A stretch of DNA of 64,000 nucleotides from Gemmobacter sp. 24YEA27 (GCF_030052995.1 NZ_JASJPW010000001.1:3090001-3154000); one strand, 5' to 3'; numbered from the stretch's first letter, positions 28,194 to 37,756 are shown. The notes: generated by a model not told the origin, from the letters alone. Translations and numbers: made by a program.

Positions 28194-29336
28194 TCATCTC
28201 TGGCGGGCGGCGTGCAGTCTTTCGAGGCCGAAAATGGCAATGCCGGCCATAAGCCCCCAGAACGCCGCTCCGATCCCGAAAGCTGTCATGCCAGATGCAC
28301 TTACTGCAAGGGTCAGCGTAGCCGAGAAACGCTGATCCGGGGCGGCGCAGGCGGTTGCCAATGCACCAGTCAAAGGACCGAGCAGTGCCAGCGCCACCAG
28401 CGTCACCATAACCGCGGCCGGCAGCGCTGTGAGCAGCATCAGGATCATCGGGCTGAACAGACCGAGGCAGATCCAGATCGCCGCATAGACGATCCCCACC
28501 TTCCAGCGCCGCGCCGGATCTGAATGCACATCCGGCCCCATACAGATCGCAGCCGTGATTGCGGCCATCGTCACACTATGGGCCCCGAACAGCCCGGCAA
28601 GCGCCGAGAGCCCGCCTGTCACCCCAAGCGCGGGCGAGACCGGCGGCTCGTATCCGGACGCCCGCATCGTCGCAAACCCAGGCAGGTTCTGTGAGGCCAT
28701 ATTCACCAGATAGAGCGGCACCGCGAGGCCGATCAGCACCCCGGGCGAGAATTCCGGGGCGACAAGAACAAGGCCCGGCAGGTGGAAGGTCAGATCCGGC
28801 CAGGCCGCCGCGCCGGTGATGACTGTCGCACCGAGCCCCGCGAGCAAGGCCGCCAGCACCGCCATCGGCGCATTGAAAAGCCGCACCAGCGCAAAGACCG
28901 CGACCATCGGCAGCACAAGACCCGGGCTCTCGCCCGCAACCCTTGCCCCTGCCATGGAAAATGGCAGCAGAACGCCGGCCAGCATCGCCCCCGCAATTCC
29001 GTCCGGGATCGCCCGGATCAACCGCCCCAGCGGCCCGATCACCCCGGTCAGCGCCACCAGCAGGCCAGAGACGATAAAAGCCCCTGCCGCCTCGGCCATA
29101 GTCACGCCGGCACTGGCCGCGATCAGCGCCGCCCCGGGCGTCGACCAGGCCAGCACCGCCGGCACCCGGTAGCGCCAGGACAGAAAGGCCGAACCCGCCG
29201 CCTTTGCAAGACAAAGCGCCAGGATCCAGCTGGTGGTCTGGGCAGGGCTCGCCCCCACCGCAGCCGCAGCCGAAAGCACGATTGCGATGCTGGATCCAAA
29301 GCCGATCAGCGCGGCGACAAGGGCTGCGGGAAACAT
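28194..29336 (-). CDS. BenE-family transporter
   Basis: A 380 aa, about twelve-helix inner-membrane protein of the BenE family, whose founding member is the Acinetobacter benzoate:H+ symporter. Typical stretches are 'LSWRYRVPAVLAWSTPGAAL' in the first third, 'PDGIAGAMLAGVLLPF' and 'PLYLVNMASQNLPGFATMRA' in the middle, and 'FGAHSVTMAAITAAICMG' in the last third. No benzoate catabolic genes are in the window, so the substrate is open. The gene is convergent to the helicase and its start has no obvious ribosome site beyond weak purines. Confidence 0.88.
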   Translation of the reverse strand: MFPAALVAALIGFGSSIAIVLSAAAAVGASPAQTTSWILALCLAKAAGSAFLSWRYRVPAVLAWSTPGAALIAASAGVTMAEAAGAFIVSGLLVALTGVIGPLGRLIRAIPDGIAGAMLAGVLLPFSMAGARVAGESPGLVLPMVAVFALVRLFNAPMAVLAALLAGLGATVITGAAAWPDLTFHLPGLVLVAPEFSPGVLIGLAVPLYLVNMASQNLPGFATMRASGYEPPVSPALGVTGGLSALAGLFGAHSVTMAAITAAICMGPDVHSDPARRWKVGIVYAAIWICLGLFSPMILMLLTALPAAVMVTLVALALLGPLTGALATACAAPDQRFSATLTLAVSASGMTAFGIGAAFWGLMAGIAIFGLERLHAARQR

Positions 29337-29690
29337 CGCTCAGCCCCGCGCGGCGCAACGACACGCTGCAAGGATTAAAACCGGCGCGGACAGGGGCAGA
29401 GACAACACTTAGGGGCTCGCTTTCCGTTCAGGATCGGGTCGTTGTTAGCAATCGGCCCGCCTCGCAGCAAGCAGGCTCTCCGCCGGGCCCGTCAGCCGCC
29501 CCTGCAAGAACCAGGGCGATATAAGGCCAGAGGCTGATCAGGCGCAGCGGTTTCGCCGATAAGCACCATTGCATCCGGCAATGATCCCTGAATGTCAGAG
29601 GAGATTATGGCACCGGGCGATCACCTTGCCTGTCGTCCCGGCGCACAGCCTGCCAGGCCCCGACCAGGGACAGGTCCATCACCAGCTCCG
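29337..29690. other. 354-base gap without a supported gene
   Basis: This stretch is upstream of the BenE-family gene and downstream of the sulfotransferase-like gene, both on the minus strand. It should carry the BenE promoter. I see no coherent small gene and no strong hairpin. Confidence 0.4.
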
Positions 29691-31307
29691 TCACCCCACG
29701 CGCGCGCTCTGACATGCGCGCGGCGCCACCTCGTCAAAAAAGGTCCAGGTATTGGCGAAACCAGGCTGCGAGATGCCCAGCTCTGCCCGGCTCAGGTCAT
29801 TGCGTGAAAAGACCGAATGGCTGTGCTTCACCCGCAAAAGCAGCTCCTCGAGGATCAGCCCCGCCACCGGATCGGCCGCCGCATAGCTCAGCGCCAGAGC
29901 ATTAGTGTTGAGCAAAAGGTCCGTACCGCCAAGGCTGTAGCGATCCATTCCGCGAAAGCCATTCTTTGTTTGCGCCTCGGAGCCGGGATAGACCGCATTG
30001 GTCTCAAGCCCCTCAATAGCGCGCTCGCCCTCATAGATCTTCATCATATTGGCGTAGAAATAGCCGATGCCGCCGATCAGGCGCTGCGCCTCGTTCCGGC
30101 CATGATCGAGGAAGGTCTGCAGGCTCGAGATCAGCCAGCGCGTACTGAGTTCCGCCGCGAGGTTCTTCCCCTCCTCACGCCAGATGCGGTGGAAGAGATC
30201 ACGGGCCTTGTCGGTCAGCTGGGTGTCGCGGCGCAGGTACGAGATCGTCAGTCCCAGCGTCCAGGCCAGTTCGCTGCGACCACGAAAGTGATAACGCAGA
30301 ATATCGGCCTGGTCGCGTATATCGCTGCGGCCGACCTGGGGCATTTCGGCGTCAGCGGGCATCTCTACTGCGCCAAGTGCGGCAAGGTCAGTCTCGGGGC
30401 CCGGCAGAATATCAGCGACCTGCTCCGGGGCACCCACCCGCTCCGCCGCCCGGCGGGCAAGGGCGGAAAGCCCTGGCACATCCGGCGGCGGCGCGGGCGG
30501 CCAGACAGGATCCCCTCCCCCGGGCGCCCCGGCGCGATCCGCCGCAAGCAGCCGCTCTTTATAAACCGGCAGGAGTTTGGAATTGTCGGCAAAACGGTTG
30601 AGCCGTTCCAGCCGCGCCAGCGTTGCGGCGGGCAGTGACAGGTTTTGCACCATCGCCGAACAGTCAAACCCCTGTGGCAGCGCCTGGAACCCGGCATAGG
30701 ATAAAAGCCGTGTCACCCCATGGTCCGGCGCGCGGCGATACTCTTCAATGAACACTGTCCCGGGAAAGGTCTCTTCCAGTTTTGCCGTCAGATCTTCCCA
30801 GCGGAAATCCCTGACCGCTGCCGAGAAATCCTCAAAGCGCGAGAATTTGGCCTGATAGCGCAGATGCTGAGCATAGCAGCTGCGCAGCCATTCCGTTTCG
30901 TCGCGGCAAAAAAAGACGAAAACCGGCCGGTGGCGCGCAAAAATCCGCGACATGATGCGGATGTTTTTCACCAGTGTCGGATAGACCTGCGTGGTATTGG
31001 TGCGGCCGAACAGATCGCCGGCGAAATCCTCTTGCGAAAGGATGGTGACCGGGCTTTGGCTTTTGCCGGTCTCATGGTTAAGCCGGGTCAGAAGCCCCTT
31101 GGCCGCATCGAAATCTTTGGCGGCCAGTGCCTTACCGGCCTGCGATGGCAGCGGCCCGGCAAGGGTCGAGACCCCGGCTGACAGCAAAAGCGCGGTATTC
31201 TGCCACAGCATATTCTGGATCGCCGTGGATCCGGTCTTATGCGGGCCAAGATGATCAATCAGCGAAGATTGCGCGGGAAGGACAGACGGAACTGGCACGA
31301 TACTCAC
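29691..31307 (-). CDS. Sulfotransferase-like protein
   Basis: About 539 aa if started at GTG 31307; an in-frame GTG at 31298 and a longer upstream reading to 31436 exist, but the upstream residues come from an A+T-rich promoter-like stretch. Near the N-terminus is 'HLGPHKTGSTAIQNMLW', the 5'-phosphosulfate loop pattern of PAPS-dependent sulfotransferases, and 'RPVFVFFCRDETEWLRSCY' fits the 3'-phosphate site (Arg..Ser). The C-terminal half (from about 300) matches nothing I recognise. Likely role: sulfation of a surface glycan or other acceptor. No glycan genes are adjacent. Function is inferred from the two motifs only. Confidence 0.6.
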   Translation of the reverse strand: MSIVPVPSVLPAQSSLIDHLGPHKTGSTAIQNMLWQNTALLLSAGVSTLAGPLPSQAGKALAAKDFDAAKGLLTRLNHETGKSQSPVTILSQEDFAGDLFGRTNTTQVYPTLVKNIRIMSRIFARHRPVFVFFCRDETEWLRSCYAQHLRYQAKFSRFEDFSAAVRDFRWEDLTAKLEETFPGTVFIEEYRRAPDHGVTRLLSYAGFQALPQGFDCSAMVQNLSLPAATLARLERLNRFADNSKLLPVYKERLLAADRAGAPGGGDPVWPPAPPPDVPGLSALARRAAERVGAPEQVADILPGPETDLAALGAVEMPADAEMPQVGRSDIRDQADILRYHFRGRSELAWTLGLTISYLRRDTQLTDKARDLFHRIWREEGKNLAAELSTRWLISSLQTFLDHGRNEAQRLIGGIGYFYANMMKIYEGERAIEGLETNAVYPGSEAQTKNGFRGMDRYSLGGTDLLLNTNALALSYAAADPVAGLILEELLLRVKHSHSVFSRNDLSRAELGISQPGFANTWTFFDEVAPRACQSARVG

Positions 31308-31595
31308 AACTGGAGCGGAACTGGTTATAGGGGGCACAAAAGACAAAAAAAGGCAGACAGGACCGACACTGGCGGGAAACAACCGCCCTTGCCGGCAATT
31401 CAGGTCTTCAAAACACAGATCTTCTGCGAATCGCAAAAGATTAACAAAAGATTAACCCACCCCGCTGAAAACAGTGACTCCTCTTTGCAGACCTGGTTAA
31501 TTGCCACCCGTCCTGCGCCACAGCCCGCGCTACTCCTGACCACTTGCGAGGCTCGTGAAACAATGGCTTATCCGGTCAGGACGAGGAGGAAGCGC

Positions 31596-32675
31596 ATGGA
31601 CCAGGATTTCATCATCATCGGCGGCGGGATCGCGGGGATCTCGCTGGCTGCCAGGCTGGCCCCGGCCGGGCGGGTGCTGCTTCTTGAGGCCGAGGATCAA
31701 CTGGCGCATCACGCCTCGGGCCGCTCGGCCGCGCTTTATGAGCCGAATTACGGCCCGCCAGCCGTGGTGGCGCTGTCGAAAGCCTCGGAGCCGCATTTCC
31801 GCGCAACGGCGGATATTTTAACCCCGCGCGGTCTTCTGATGGTCGCAGGCGCCGGCGAGGAAGATGCGTTCAAAGCCGAAGCGCATGATATGGAGATGAC
31901 GCAGGTCACGCCGGATGAGGCGAGAGCGATGGTGCCGATCCTGAGGCCAGACCGCATCACGCTTGCGGCGCATTCCAACTCCGCAGAGGATATCGACACC
32001 GACCTGCTCTTGCAGAATTTCGCCCGTGAGGCCAGGGCGGCGGGGGCTCAGATCCGGGTCAAAGCGCGGGTGACCGGGATCCGGCGCGAGGGCAGCGGCT
32101 GGCATGTCACTTGGCAGGGCGGCGAGGCGCGGGCACAGGTGCTGATCAATGCCGCCGGTGCCTGGGTCGATGAGGTCGCGGCCCTGGCGGGAATCGCGCC
32201 GCTTGGGTTCAGGCCGCTGCGCCGTTCCATGGCGCGGATCCCGGCGCCTCTGGGGGTGGATGTGACCCGCTGGCCGATGGTCTTCGGCCCGGAAGAGATC
32301 TGGTACATGAAGCCCGATGCCGGCGCACTGATCGTCTCGCCGGCCGAAGAAGACCCGGTTGATGCGCCGCATGACGCCTGGGCCGATGATATGGTGCTGG
32401 CCGAGGGCCTTGCGCGCTACGAGGATTGCGTGACCGAACCGGTGACGCGGCTCCTCGCAAGCTGGGCGGGGCTGCGGACCTTTTCGCCCGACCGTCAGCC
32501 CGTGATCGGCTTTGCCCCAAAGCAGGCGGGGTTCTTCTGGCTGGCGGGCCAGGGCGGCTATGGTTTCCAGACCTGCCCGGCGGCGAGCCAGCTCGCGGCC
32601 GCGCTGATCCTTGGGCAAAGACCGGATCTTGCGCCCGACCTGGTCGCCGCGCTCGCCCCCGCACGCTTTGCGTAA
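31596..32675 (+). CDS. FAD-dependent oxidoreductase (DAO family)
   Basis: 359 aa from ATG 31596, preceded by GAGGAGGA. The N-terminal FAD dinucleotide loop is 'IIGGGIAGISLAARLAP', followed by 'HHASGRSAALYEPNYGP', the FAD-contact region of the D-amino-acid oxidase/glycine oxidase group. Near the end 'WAGLRTFSPDRQPVIGFAP' and 'WLAGQGGYGFQTCPA' fit the second FAD-binding segment. Related enzymes oxidise D-amino acids, D-arginine, sarcosine or hydroxy acids. The substrate is not evident. It diverges from the sulfotransferase-like gene. Confidence 0.88.
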   Translation: MDQDFIIIGGGIAGISLAARLAPAGRVLLLEAEDQLAHHASGRSAALYEPNYGPPAVVALSKASEPHFRATADILTPRGLLMVAGAGEEDAFKAEAHDMEMTQVTPDEARAMVPILRPDRITLAAHSNSAEDIDTDLLLQNFAREARAAGAQIRVKARVTGIRREGSGWHVTWQGGEARAQVLINAAGAWVDEVAALAGIAPLGFRPLRRSMARIPAPLGVDVTRWPMVFGPEEIWYMKPDAGALIVSPAEEDPVDAPHDAWADDMVLAEGLARYEDCVTEPVTRLLASWAGLRTFSPDRQPVIGFAPKQAGFFWLAGQGGYGFQTCPAASQLAAALILGQRPDLAPDLVAALAPARFA

Positions 32676-32741
32676 GAAAGGCCCGCCCAACGGTAAAATG
32701 ACCCCGTGACAGCCCGGCCCGGATCGGCGACGATCCGCGCC

Positions 32742-33551
32742 ATGACCCGTATCCTGATCGCACTCGCCCTGAGCCTGACCCTCGCCGCCTGTGGTGGCAC
32801 CGGGTCGAAAGACCGACCCGCCGCGCGGCCCTCCGCCCCAATCGCGTCAAACGTCGTGACCGCGCCGAATTTCGGTGATGCAAAGCCGGTCACCGGCTGG
32901 GGCGGCAAGCCCCCTCAGGGCTATGCCGTGCATGGGATAGACGTCGCGCGCTACCAGACTGAGGTCGACTGGGCGACCGCCCGCGCCAATGGCGTCAATT
33001 TCGCCTTCATCAAGGCAACCGAAGGCGGCGACCGGGTCGATCCGATGTTCGAAGAGCACTGGCGCGGTGCCGGTCGCGCCGGTGTGCGGCGTGGCGCCTA
33101 TCACTTCTTCTACCACTGCCGTTCGGCAGAGGAGCAGGCCCGCTGGTTCATCCGCCATGTGCCGAAAGTGGCAGGCGGTTTGCCCCCGGTCCTCGATATG
33201 GAATGGACCCCCTTCTCGCCGACCTGCACCATCCGCCGCGATCCTTCGGTGATCCGCGAGGATGCCCGCATCTTCATCGATATCCTGACCCGGCATTACG
33301 GGCAGAAACCGATCCTCTATACCTCGATCGACTTTTTCGAAGACAATCAGATGTGGAAGGTGACCGGGGCCGATTTCTGGCTGCGTGCGGTCGCGAAACA
33401 CCCGCAGGACCTGTATGCCGGACATCACTGGCTGTTCTGGCAATATACCTCGACAGGATTGATCCCCGGTATCAAGGGTGAGGTCGACATCAATGTCTAT
33501 GAGGGCAATGCCTCGCAGTGGAACGCCTGGCTGGCCGCGCGCGCGCCGTAA
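32742..33551 (+). CDS. GH25 family lysozyme lipoprotein
   Basis: 269 aa from ATG 32742. A lipoprotein signal (MTRILIALALSLTLAAC, lipobox LAAC) is followed by a short low-complexity linker and a GH25 muramidase domain: 'GIDVARYQTEVDWATAR', 'AFIKATEGGDRVDP', 'GAYHFFYHCRS' and 'VLDMEW' with the acidic active-site residues. GH25 enzymes cut the beta-1,4 bond between MurNAc and GlcNAc. The lipid anchor suggests action at the cell's own wall rather than in a phage. It ends just before the composite repeat/terminator at 33563-33688. Confidence 0.9.
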   Translation: MTRILIALALSLTLAACGGTGSKDRPAARPSAPIASNVVTAPNFGDAKPVTGWGGKPPQGYAVHGIDVARYQTEVDWATARANGVNFAFIKATEGGDRVDPMFEEHWRGAGRAGVRRGAYHFFYHCRSAEEQARWFIRHVPKVAGGLPPVLDMEWTPFSPTCTIRRDPSVIREDARIFIDILTRHYGQKPILYTSIDFFEDNQMWKVTGADFWLRAVAKHPQDLYAGHHWLFWQYTSTGLIPGIKGEVDINVYEGNASQWNAWLAARAP

Positions 33552-33562
33552 CGTGGGGCAAG

Positions 33563-33609
33563 GCGGGGGCCAGCCCCCGCACCCCCGGATATTTGAGGAC
33601 AGATGAAAA
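33563..33609 (+). repeat. Intergenic hairpin repeat, copy B
   Basis: GCGGGGGC...GCCCCCGC hairpin, then ACCCCCGGATATTT and ACAGATGAAA, the same parts in the same order as at 18573-18643. It directly follows the GH25 gene. Confidence 0.75.
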
Positions 33610-33610
33610 G

Positions 33611-33644
33611 GCCGCCCTTTGCAAAGAGGGCGGCGCTTTTGTTT
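33611..33644. terminator. Terminator between convergent GH25 and FAD/GcvT genes
   Basis: Arms GCCGCCCT (33611-33618) and AGGGCGGC (33627-33634) form a strong stem, followed by GCTTTTGTTTT. It is flanked by ACAGATGAAAA on one side and its complement TTTTCATCTGT on the other, so the surrounding repeat copies B and C form a larger inverted structure centred on it. Confidence 0.8.
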
Positions 33645-33688
33645 TCATCTGTCTGAAAATATCCCGGGGCCCGGGGCAGAGCCCCGGA
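33642..33688 (-). repeat. Intergenic hairpin repeat, copy C (inverted)
   Basis: On the minus strand: GGGGCTCTGCCCC hairpin, GGGCCCCGGGATATTT, then ACAGATGAAAA. It mirrors copy B across the terminator and lies just past the stop of the FAD/GcvT gene. Confidence 0.75.
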
Positions 33689-33703
33689 CACCAGTCCAAA
33701 TGC

Positions 33704-36205
33704 TCAGCCGTCGACGCGGATGCGGAGATTGGCCGGGTCATGCGGGCTGTCTTCAACCACAACCGCATCCCATTCTTTCAACAGCATTTTCACCTTCAGC
33801 TTCGTGCCGACCTCGGCCAGATCCGGGCGGACATAACCCATGCCGATCTGCTTGCCGAAGACCACCGACCAGCCGCCCGAGGTCAGGCGCCCGATTTTCT
33901 CGCCATTCAGAAGCAGCGCCTCCTTGCCCCATGGATCAGTGTCCGCCGGCCCGTCGATCAGTACGGTCACGCATTTCGCACGGATGCCTGTCTCGAGCAT
34001 CGCCTGTTTGCCGCGGAACTCTTTCGACAGATCGACAAAGCGCGGCAGATCCGCCTCGAGCGGCGTGGCGTCGCGGCCAAGCTCGGTCCCGAAAGCGCGG
34101 TAGCTCTTTTCCTGGCGCAGCCAGTTTTGCGCGCGGGCGCCGACCGGGGTCAGGCCGTGTTTTTTGCCTGCCTCAAGCAGCAAATCCCAGAGATAGCGGC
34201 CGAATTCGATCGGGTAATGCAGTTCCCAGCCCAGCTCGCCGGTATAGGCGACCCGGATCGCGCGGACCGGGCACATGCCGAGCTCGATATCGCGGCAGGA
34301 GAGCCAGGGGAAGCGCTTGTTCGAAAGCACAGTTTCCGGGTTTGCGTCTTTGACGATCTCATTAAGGATAGCGCGCGACGTCGGGCCAGCCAGTGCGAAG
34401 ACACCCCATTGCGTGGTGATGTCATGGATGTCGATATTGCCGCCACCACCTGCGATGAAGTCTTCCGCTGCTTTATGCAGGAAATCAGCGTCATAGGCGG
34501 TCCAGGCCCCGGCCGAGATCAGATAATATTCATCCTCGGCCAGCCGCACGATGGTATATTCGGTGCGGGTGGTGCCGGCCTCGGTCAGCGCATAGGTCAG
34601 ATTGATGCGACCAACTTTCGGCAGTTTGTTGCAGGTAAAATGGTCGAGGAAGGCGGTCGCGCCCGGGCCCCGCACGAGATGCTTGGTGAAGGCCGAGGCA
34701 TCGATGATGCCGCAGGTTTCGCGCACGGATCTCGCTTCGCGTTCAGCGAATTCCCACCAGGCGCCGCGACGGAAGCTGCGGGAATTGTGATCGAAATCAG
34801 CGGGTGCATCGACCGGGCCATAATAGTTCGGGCGTTCCCAGCCATTGACCTGACCCATCTGCGCGCCAAGCGCGAGCTGGCGGTCATAGGCCGGCGCGGT
34901 GCGCAGCGGGCGCGCCGCTTCGCGCTCCTCATCCGGGTGGTGAAGGATGAAGACATGCTCATAGCATTCCTCATTCTTCTTCACCGCATATTCGGTGGTC
35001 ATCCAGGAGCCGTAGCGCTTGGGATCAAGCGACGCCATGTCGATCTCGGCCTCGCCCTGCACCATCATCTGGGCGAGGTAATAGCCGGTGCCGCCAGCGG
35101 CGGTGATGCCAAAGCTGAACCCTTCCGCCAGCCACATATTGCGCAGGCCCGGCGCCGGGCCGACCAGCGGGTTGCCATCGGGCGTATAGCAGATCGGGCC
35201 GTTGAAATCATCTTTCAGACCAACGACTTCCGACGAGGGCAACCGGTGGATCATCGACATATATTCTTCCTCGATCCGCTCCAGATCGAGCGGGAAGAGG
35301 TCGGCGCGGAAGCTGTCCGGCACGCCGTAGGGGAAGCGTGCGGGTGCGCCGCGCTCATAGGGGCCAAGGATCCAGCCGCCGCGTTCTTCGCGGACATACC
35401 ATTTCGCATCGGCATCGCGCAGCACCGGGTGCTCGGGGTTGCCGGCGGCGCGGTAAGCGACCAGCGCCGGGTCGGGCTCGGTCACGATGAACTGATGTTC
35501 GACCGGGATCGCGGGGATCTTGATGCCGAGCAGTTTCGCGGTGCGCTGCGAATGGTTGCCGGTCGCGGTCACGACATGTTCAGCATGGATCTCGAACTTC
35601 TCTTCGGTTGGCACCAAGTTGCCACCGACATCGGCCATACGGGTGACCGAAACGATCCATTCCGAACCCGTCCAGCGATAGCCGTCGACCTGGATCTTGC
35701 GCTCAATCGTCACGCCCAGCTGGCGCGCGCCCTTGGCCATGGCCTGGGTCACATCGGCGGGGTTGATATAGCCGTCCTGCGGGTGGAAGAGCGCGCCGAT
35801 CAGATCATCGGTTCGCAGGAGCGGCCAGCGCTCTTTCATCTGCGAAGGCGTCAGGAATTCGTGATAAACGCCCGCGGTCTCAGCGACCGAGGAATAGAGC
35901 ATATATTCGTCCATCCGGGCGTCGGTCTGCGCCATACGCAGGTTGCCACAGATCGAGAACCCGGCATTGAGGCCGGTTTCAGCCTCGAGCCCCTTATAGA
36001 AATCGACCGAATATTTATGGATATGGGTGGTGGCATAGCCCATGTTGAACAAAGGCAGCAGGCCGGCGGCGTGCCAGGTCGAGCCGGAGGTCAGCTCGTC
36101 ACGTTCGACCAGCATCGTCTCCCAGCCCGCCTTTTGCAGGTGATAGGCAATCGAAGTGCCAACGGCACCGCCGCCAACGACGAGGGCTTTGACATGGGTT
36201 TTCAT
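33704..36205 (-). CDS. Dimethylglycine/sarcosine dehydrogenase-like FAD-GcvT protein
   Basis: 833 aa two-domain enzyme. The N-terminal half is a DAO-type flavoprotein: FAD loop 'VVGGGAVGTSIAYHLQKAG' and 'LTSGSTWHAAGLLP', where the SGSTWHAAG segment is the usual site of the covalently FAD-linked His. The C-terminal half, from about 440, is an aminomethyltransferase (GcvT) fold, 'FALAGPTSRAIL' and 'VAYTGELGWELHYP', that passes the methyl group to tetrahydrofolate. This architecture is shared by dimethylglycine dehydrogenase, sarcosine dehydrogenase and related N-demethylases, so the exact methylamine is uncertain. An MttB-family gene 25 kb away would fit the same one-carbon metabolism. Confidence 0.88.
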   Translation of the reverse strand: MKTHVKALVVGGGAVGTSIAYHLQKAGWETMLVERDELTSGSTWHAAGLLPLFNMGYATTHIHKYSVDFYKGLEAETGLNAGFSICGNLRMAQTDARMDEYMLYSSVAETAGVYHEFLTPSQMKERWPLLRTDDLIGALFHPQDGYINPADVTQAMAKGARQLGVTIERKIQVDGYRWTGSEWIVSVTRMADVGGNLVPTEEKFEIHAEHVVTATGNHSQRTAKLLGIKIPAIPVEHQFIVTEPDPALVAYRAAGNPEHPVLRDADAKWYVREERGGWILGPYERGAPARFPYGVPDSFRADLFPLDLERIEEEYMSMIHRLPSSEVVGLKDDFNGPICYTPDGNPLVGPAPGLRNMWLAEGFSFGITAAGGTGYYLAQMMVQGEAEIDMASLDPKRYGSWMTTEYAVKKNEECYEHVFILHHPDEEREAARPLRTAPAYDRQLALGAQMGQVNGWERPNYYGPVDAPADFDHNSRSFRRGAWWEFAEREARSVRETCGIIDASAFTKHLVRGPGATAFLDHFTCNKLPKVGRINLTYALTEAGTTRTEYTIVRLAEDEYYLISAGAWTAYDADFLHKAAEDFIAGGGGNIDIHDITTQWGVFALAGPTSRAILNEIVKDANPETVLSNKRFPWLSCRDIELGMCPVRAIRVAYTGELGWELHYPIEFGRYLWDLLLEAGKKHGLTPVGARAQNWLRQEKSYRAFGTELGRDATPLEADLPRFVDLSKEFRGKQAMLETGIRAKCVTVLIDGPADTDPWGKEALLLNGEKIGRLTSGGWSVVFGKQIGMGYVRPDLAEVGTKLKVKMLLKEWDAVVVEDSPHDPANLRIRVDG

Positions 36206-36250
36206 CTGGGCTTCTCCGGCGGGATGATCGTGGCGGAATATCGTGGATCA

Positions 36251-36811
36251 TTACTGCCAGAGCGGCAGAAGACAGGGCTGCACCGCACGACCCATAGCGT
36301 CAAAAAGCGACATCAGCGCAGTTCGCGGGACTGCGGGCCGTCCCTTGTGGGGGCCTGGTGCAGGCCGTGCGTGTCCGTGGAGCGCGCCCGGAGGCGGCGC
36401 GATGACATAGGCACCCCCGGTCGGTGATTGATCCGCCGGCCCTGAAGGGATCATTCTCTCCGACGCCCCGCCGGACCGTGTCGCGGCATCTTTCATCAAG
36501 GCCTGGCGGCGCGTGTCCAGCCCATTGACGGAAAGCGCCTTGCCATCCGACCCTGATACATTCCGGCGGGTCCAGGCCTTCGGTGCCTCGGGGAACATAT
36601 CGGCCAGTGCGGTCACGCCCCTGCCGGGCAGATGCGACATGACGGCGCTGCCAGCGTGCGCGGCCCAGGTAAGGACATATTGGTCAAAGGTGACCTGATC
36701 ACGCCCCTCCTCCAGATTGGCCTGATTGGTCTTCTGAAAGCTGACCCACAGCCAAGCGGTCAGGGCCACCGCCGGCAGCATGATGCCGACCCGTAAATTC
36801 CCTGAACGCAT
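36251..36811 (-). CDS. Hypothetical protein with N-terminal membrane anchor
   Basis: 186 aa. Residues 8-25 (VGIMLPAVALTAWLWVSF) form one hydrophobic anchor. A plausible soluble region follows to about residue 120. The last 65 residues are rich in Pro, Gly and Ala and look less like coding sequence, so the true end or frame could differ. Weak resemblance to no family I know. It lies between the FAD/GcvT gene and znuB on the same strand. Confidence 0.45.
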   Translation of the reverse strand: MRSGNLRVGIMLPAVALTAWLWVSFQKTNQANLEEGRDQVTFDQYVLTWAAHAGSAVMSHLPGRGVTALADMFPEAPKAWTRRNVSGSDGKALSVNGLDTRRQALMKDAATRSGGASERMIPSGPADQSPTGGAYVIAPPPGALHGHARPAPGPHKGRPAVPRTALMSLFDAMGRAVQPCLLPLWQ

Positions 36812-36940
36812 TCCACACCTGCAGAACCGTCGGGCACCATGCCGTCCGGCCCAGGGGGGACTTCAGAAATCGGACAGGTCTCGGGCAATGGCCCGGCAGT
36901 TTTCAGCCAGATGCCGCGCTTTCCAGCAAGCCTGCCGGTC

Positions 36941-37756
36941 TCAGCCCTGCCGGGATGCGGGCCTGATCCGGGCCAGAAGTCCCGGGACTATCCCCGCCAG
37001 CGCGAAGAGCCCCGCCGCCGCGACGATGACGGAAGGCCCCGCCGGCGTGTCCTGCCAGAGCGAGAGCTGCAGCCCCAGAAAGACCGAGACCATACCGAAC
37101 CCAACCGCCAGCACCGCCATCGCCTCGGGTCCGCGCGCCAGCCAGCGCGCGCTTGCCGCCGGGATGATCAGCATGGCCGCAATCAAAAGCGCGCCCACCA
37201 GCTTCAGCGCCACCGCAACCACCACCGCCAGCGCCACGACCAGCACCAGCCGTTCCCGCGCGGGGTTAAGGCCCGAAGCATGGGCGAGATCCTCGCTCAG
37301 CGTCGTGGTCAGAAGCGCCTGCCAGCGCCAGGCGATCAGCGCCGCCACAAGCCCCGCGCCGATCCATATCCAGGCCAGGTCGCCAGAGCCAACCACGAGG
37401 ATATCGCCGAAAAGCCAGGAGGACAGATCGCTGCGCACGGTCGGGAAATAGCTGACCGCCACCAGGCCAAAGGCCAGCGCGGAATGCGACAGCACACCCA
37501 GCACCGTATCCATCGCCCAGCCCCTGACCGCCAGCGCCGCCACCGTCACCGCCATGGCAAGCGCCACGACCAGGGTGCCAAGGCTCACCGGCAGATCTGT
37601 CGCCAGTGCCAGCGCCACGCCAAGGATCGCGGCATGTGCGGTCGCATCGCCGAAATAGGCCATGCGCCGCCAGATGACGAAACAGCCAAGCGGGCCGGTC
37701 GCAAGCGAAAGCCCTGCCCCCGCAAGCGTCGCGCGGGTTACCAGATCGTCAAACAT
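36941..37756 (-). CDS. znuB: Zinc ABC transporter permease ZnuB
   Basis: 271 aa from ATG 37756; longer upstream readings use the His-rich end of znuC in another frame. An ABC-3 family permease with about eight helices; 'LGCFVIWRRMAYFGDATAHAAILG' and 'LVGALLIAAMLIIPAASARW' are diagnostic. It moves Zn2+ released by ZnuA into the cytoplasm. The start overlaps the end of znuC by eight bases. Confidence 0.94.
   Translation of the reverse strand: MFDDLVTRATLAGAGLSLATGPLGCFVIWRRMAYFGDATAHAAILGVALALATDLPVSLGTLVVALAMAVTVAALAVRGWAMDTVLGVLSHSALAFGLVAVSYFPTVRSDLSSWLFGDILVVGSGDLAWIWIGAGLVAALIAWRWQALLTTTLSEDLAHASGLNPARERLVLVVALAVVVAVALKLVGALLIAAMLIIPAASARWLARGPEAMAVLAVGFGMVSVFLGLQLSLWQDTPAGPSVIVAAAGLFALAGIVPGLLARIRPASRQG

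Noticed and set aside
33518..36427. A 969-codon open frame on the plus strand opposite the FAD/GcvT gene
   Set aside because: It is the antisense image of a well-supported family protein. High G+C keeps the opposite frame open; it has no domain character and runs through terminator and repeat sequence.
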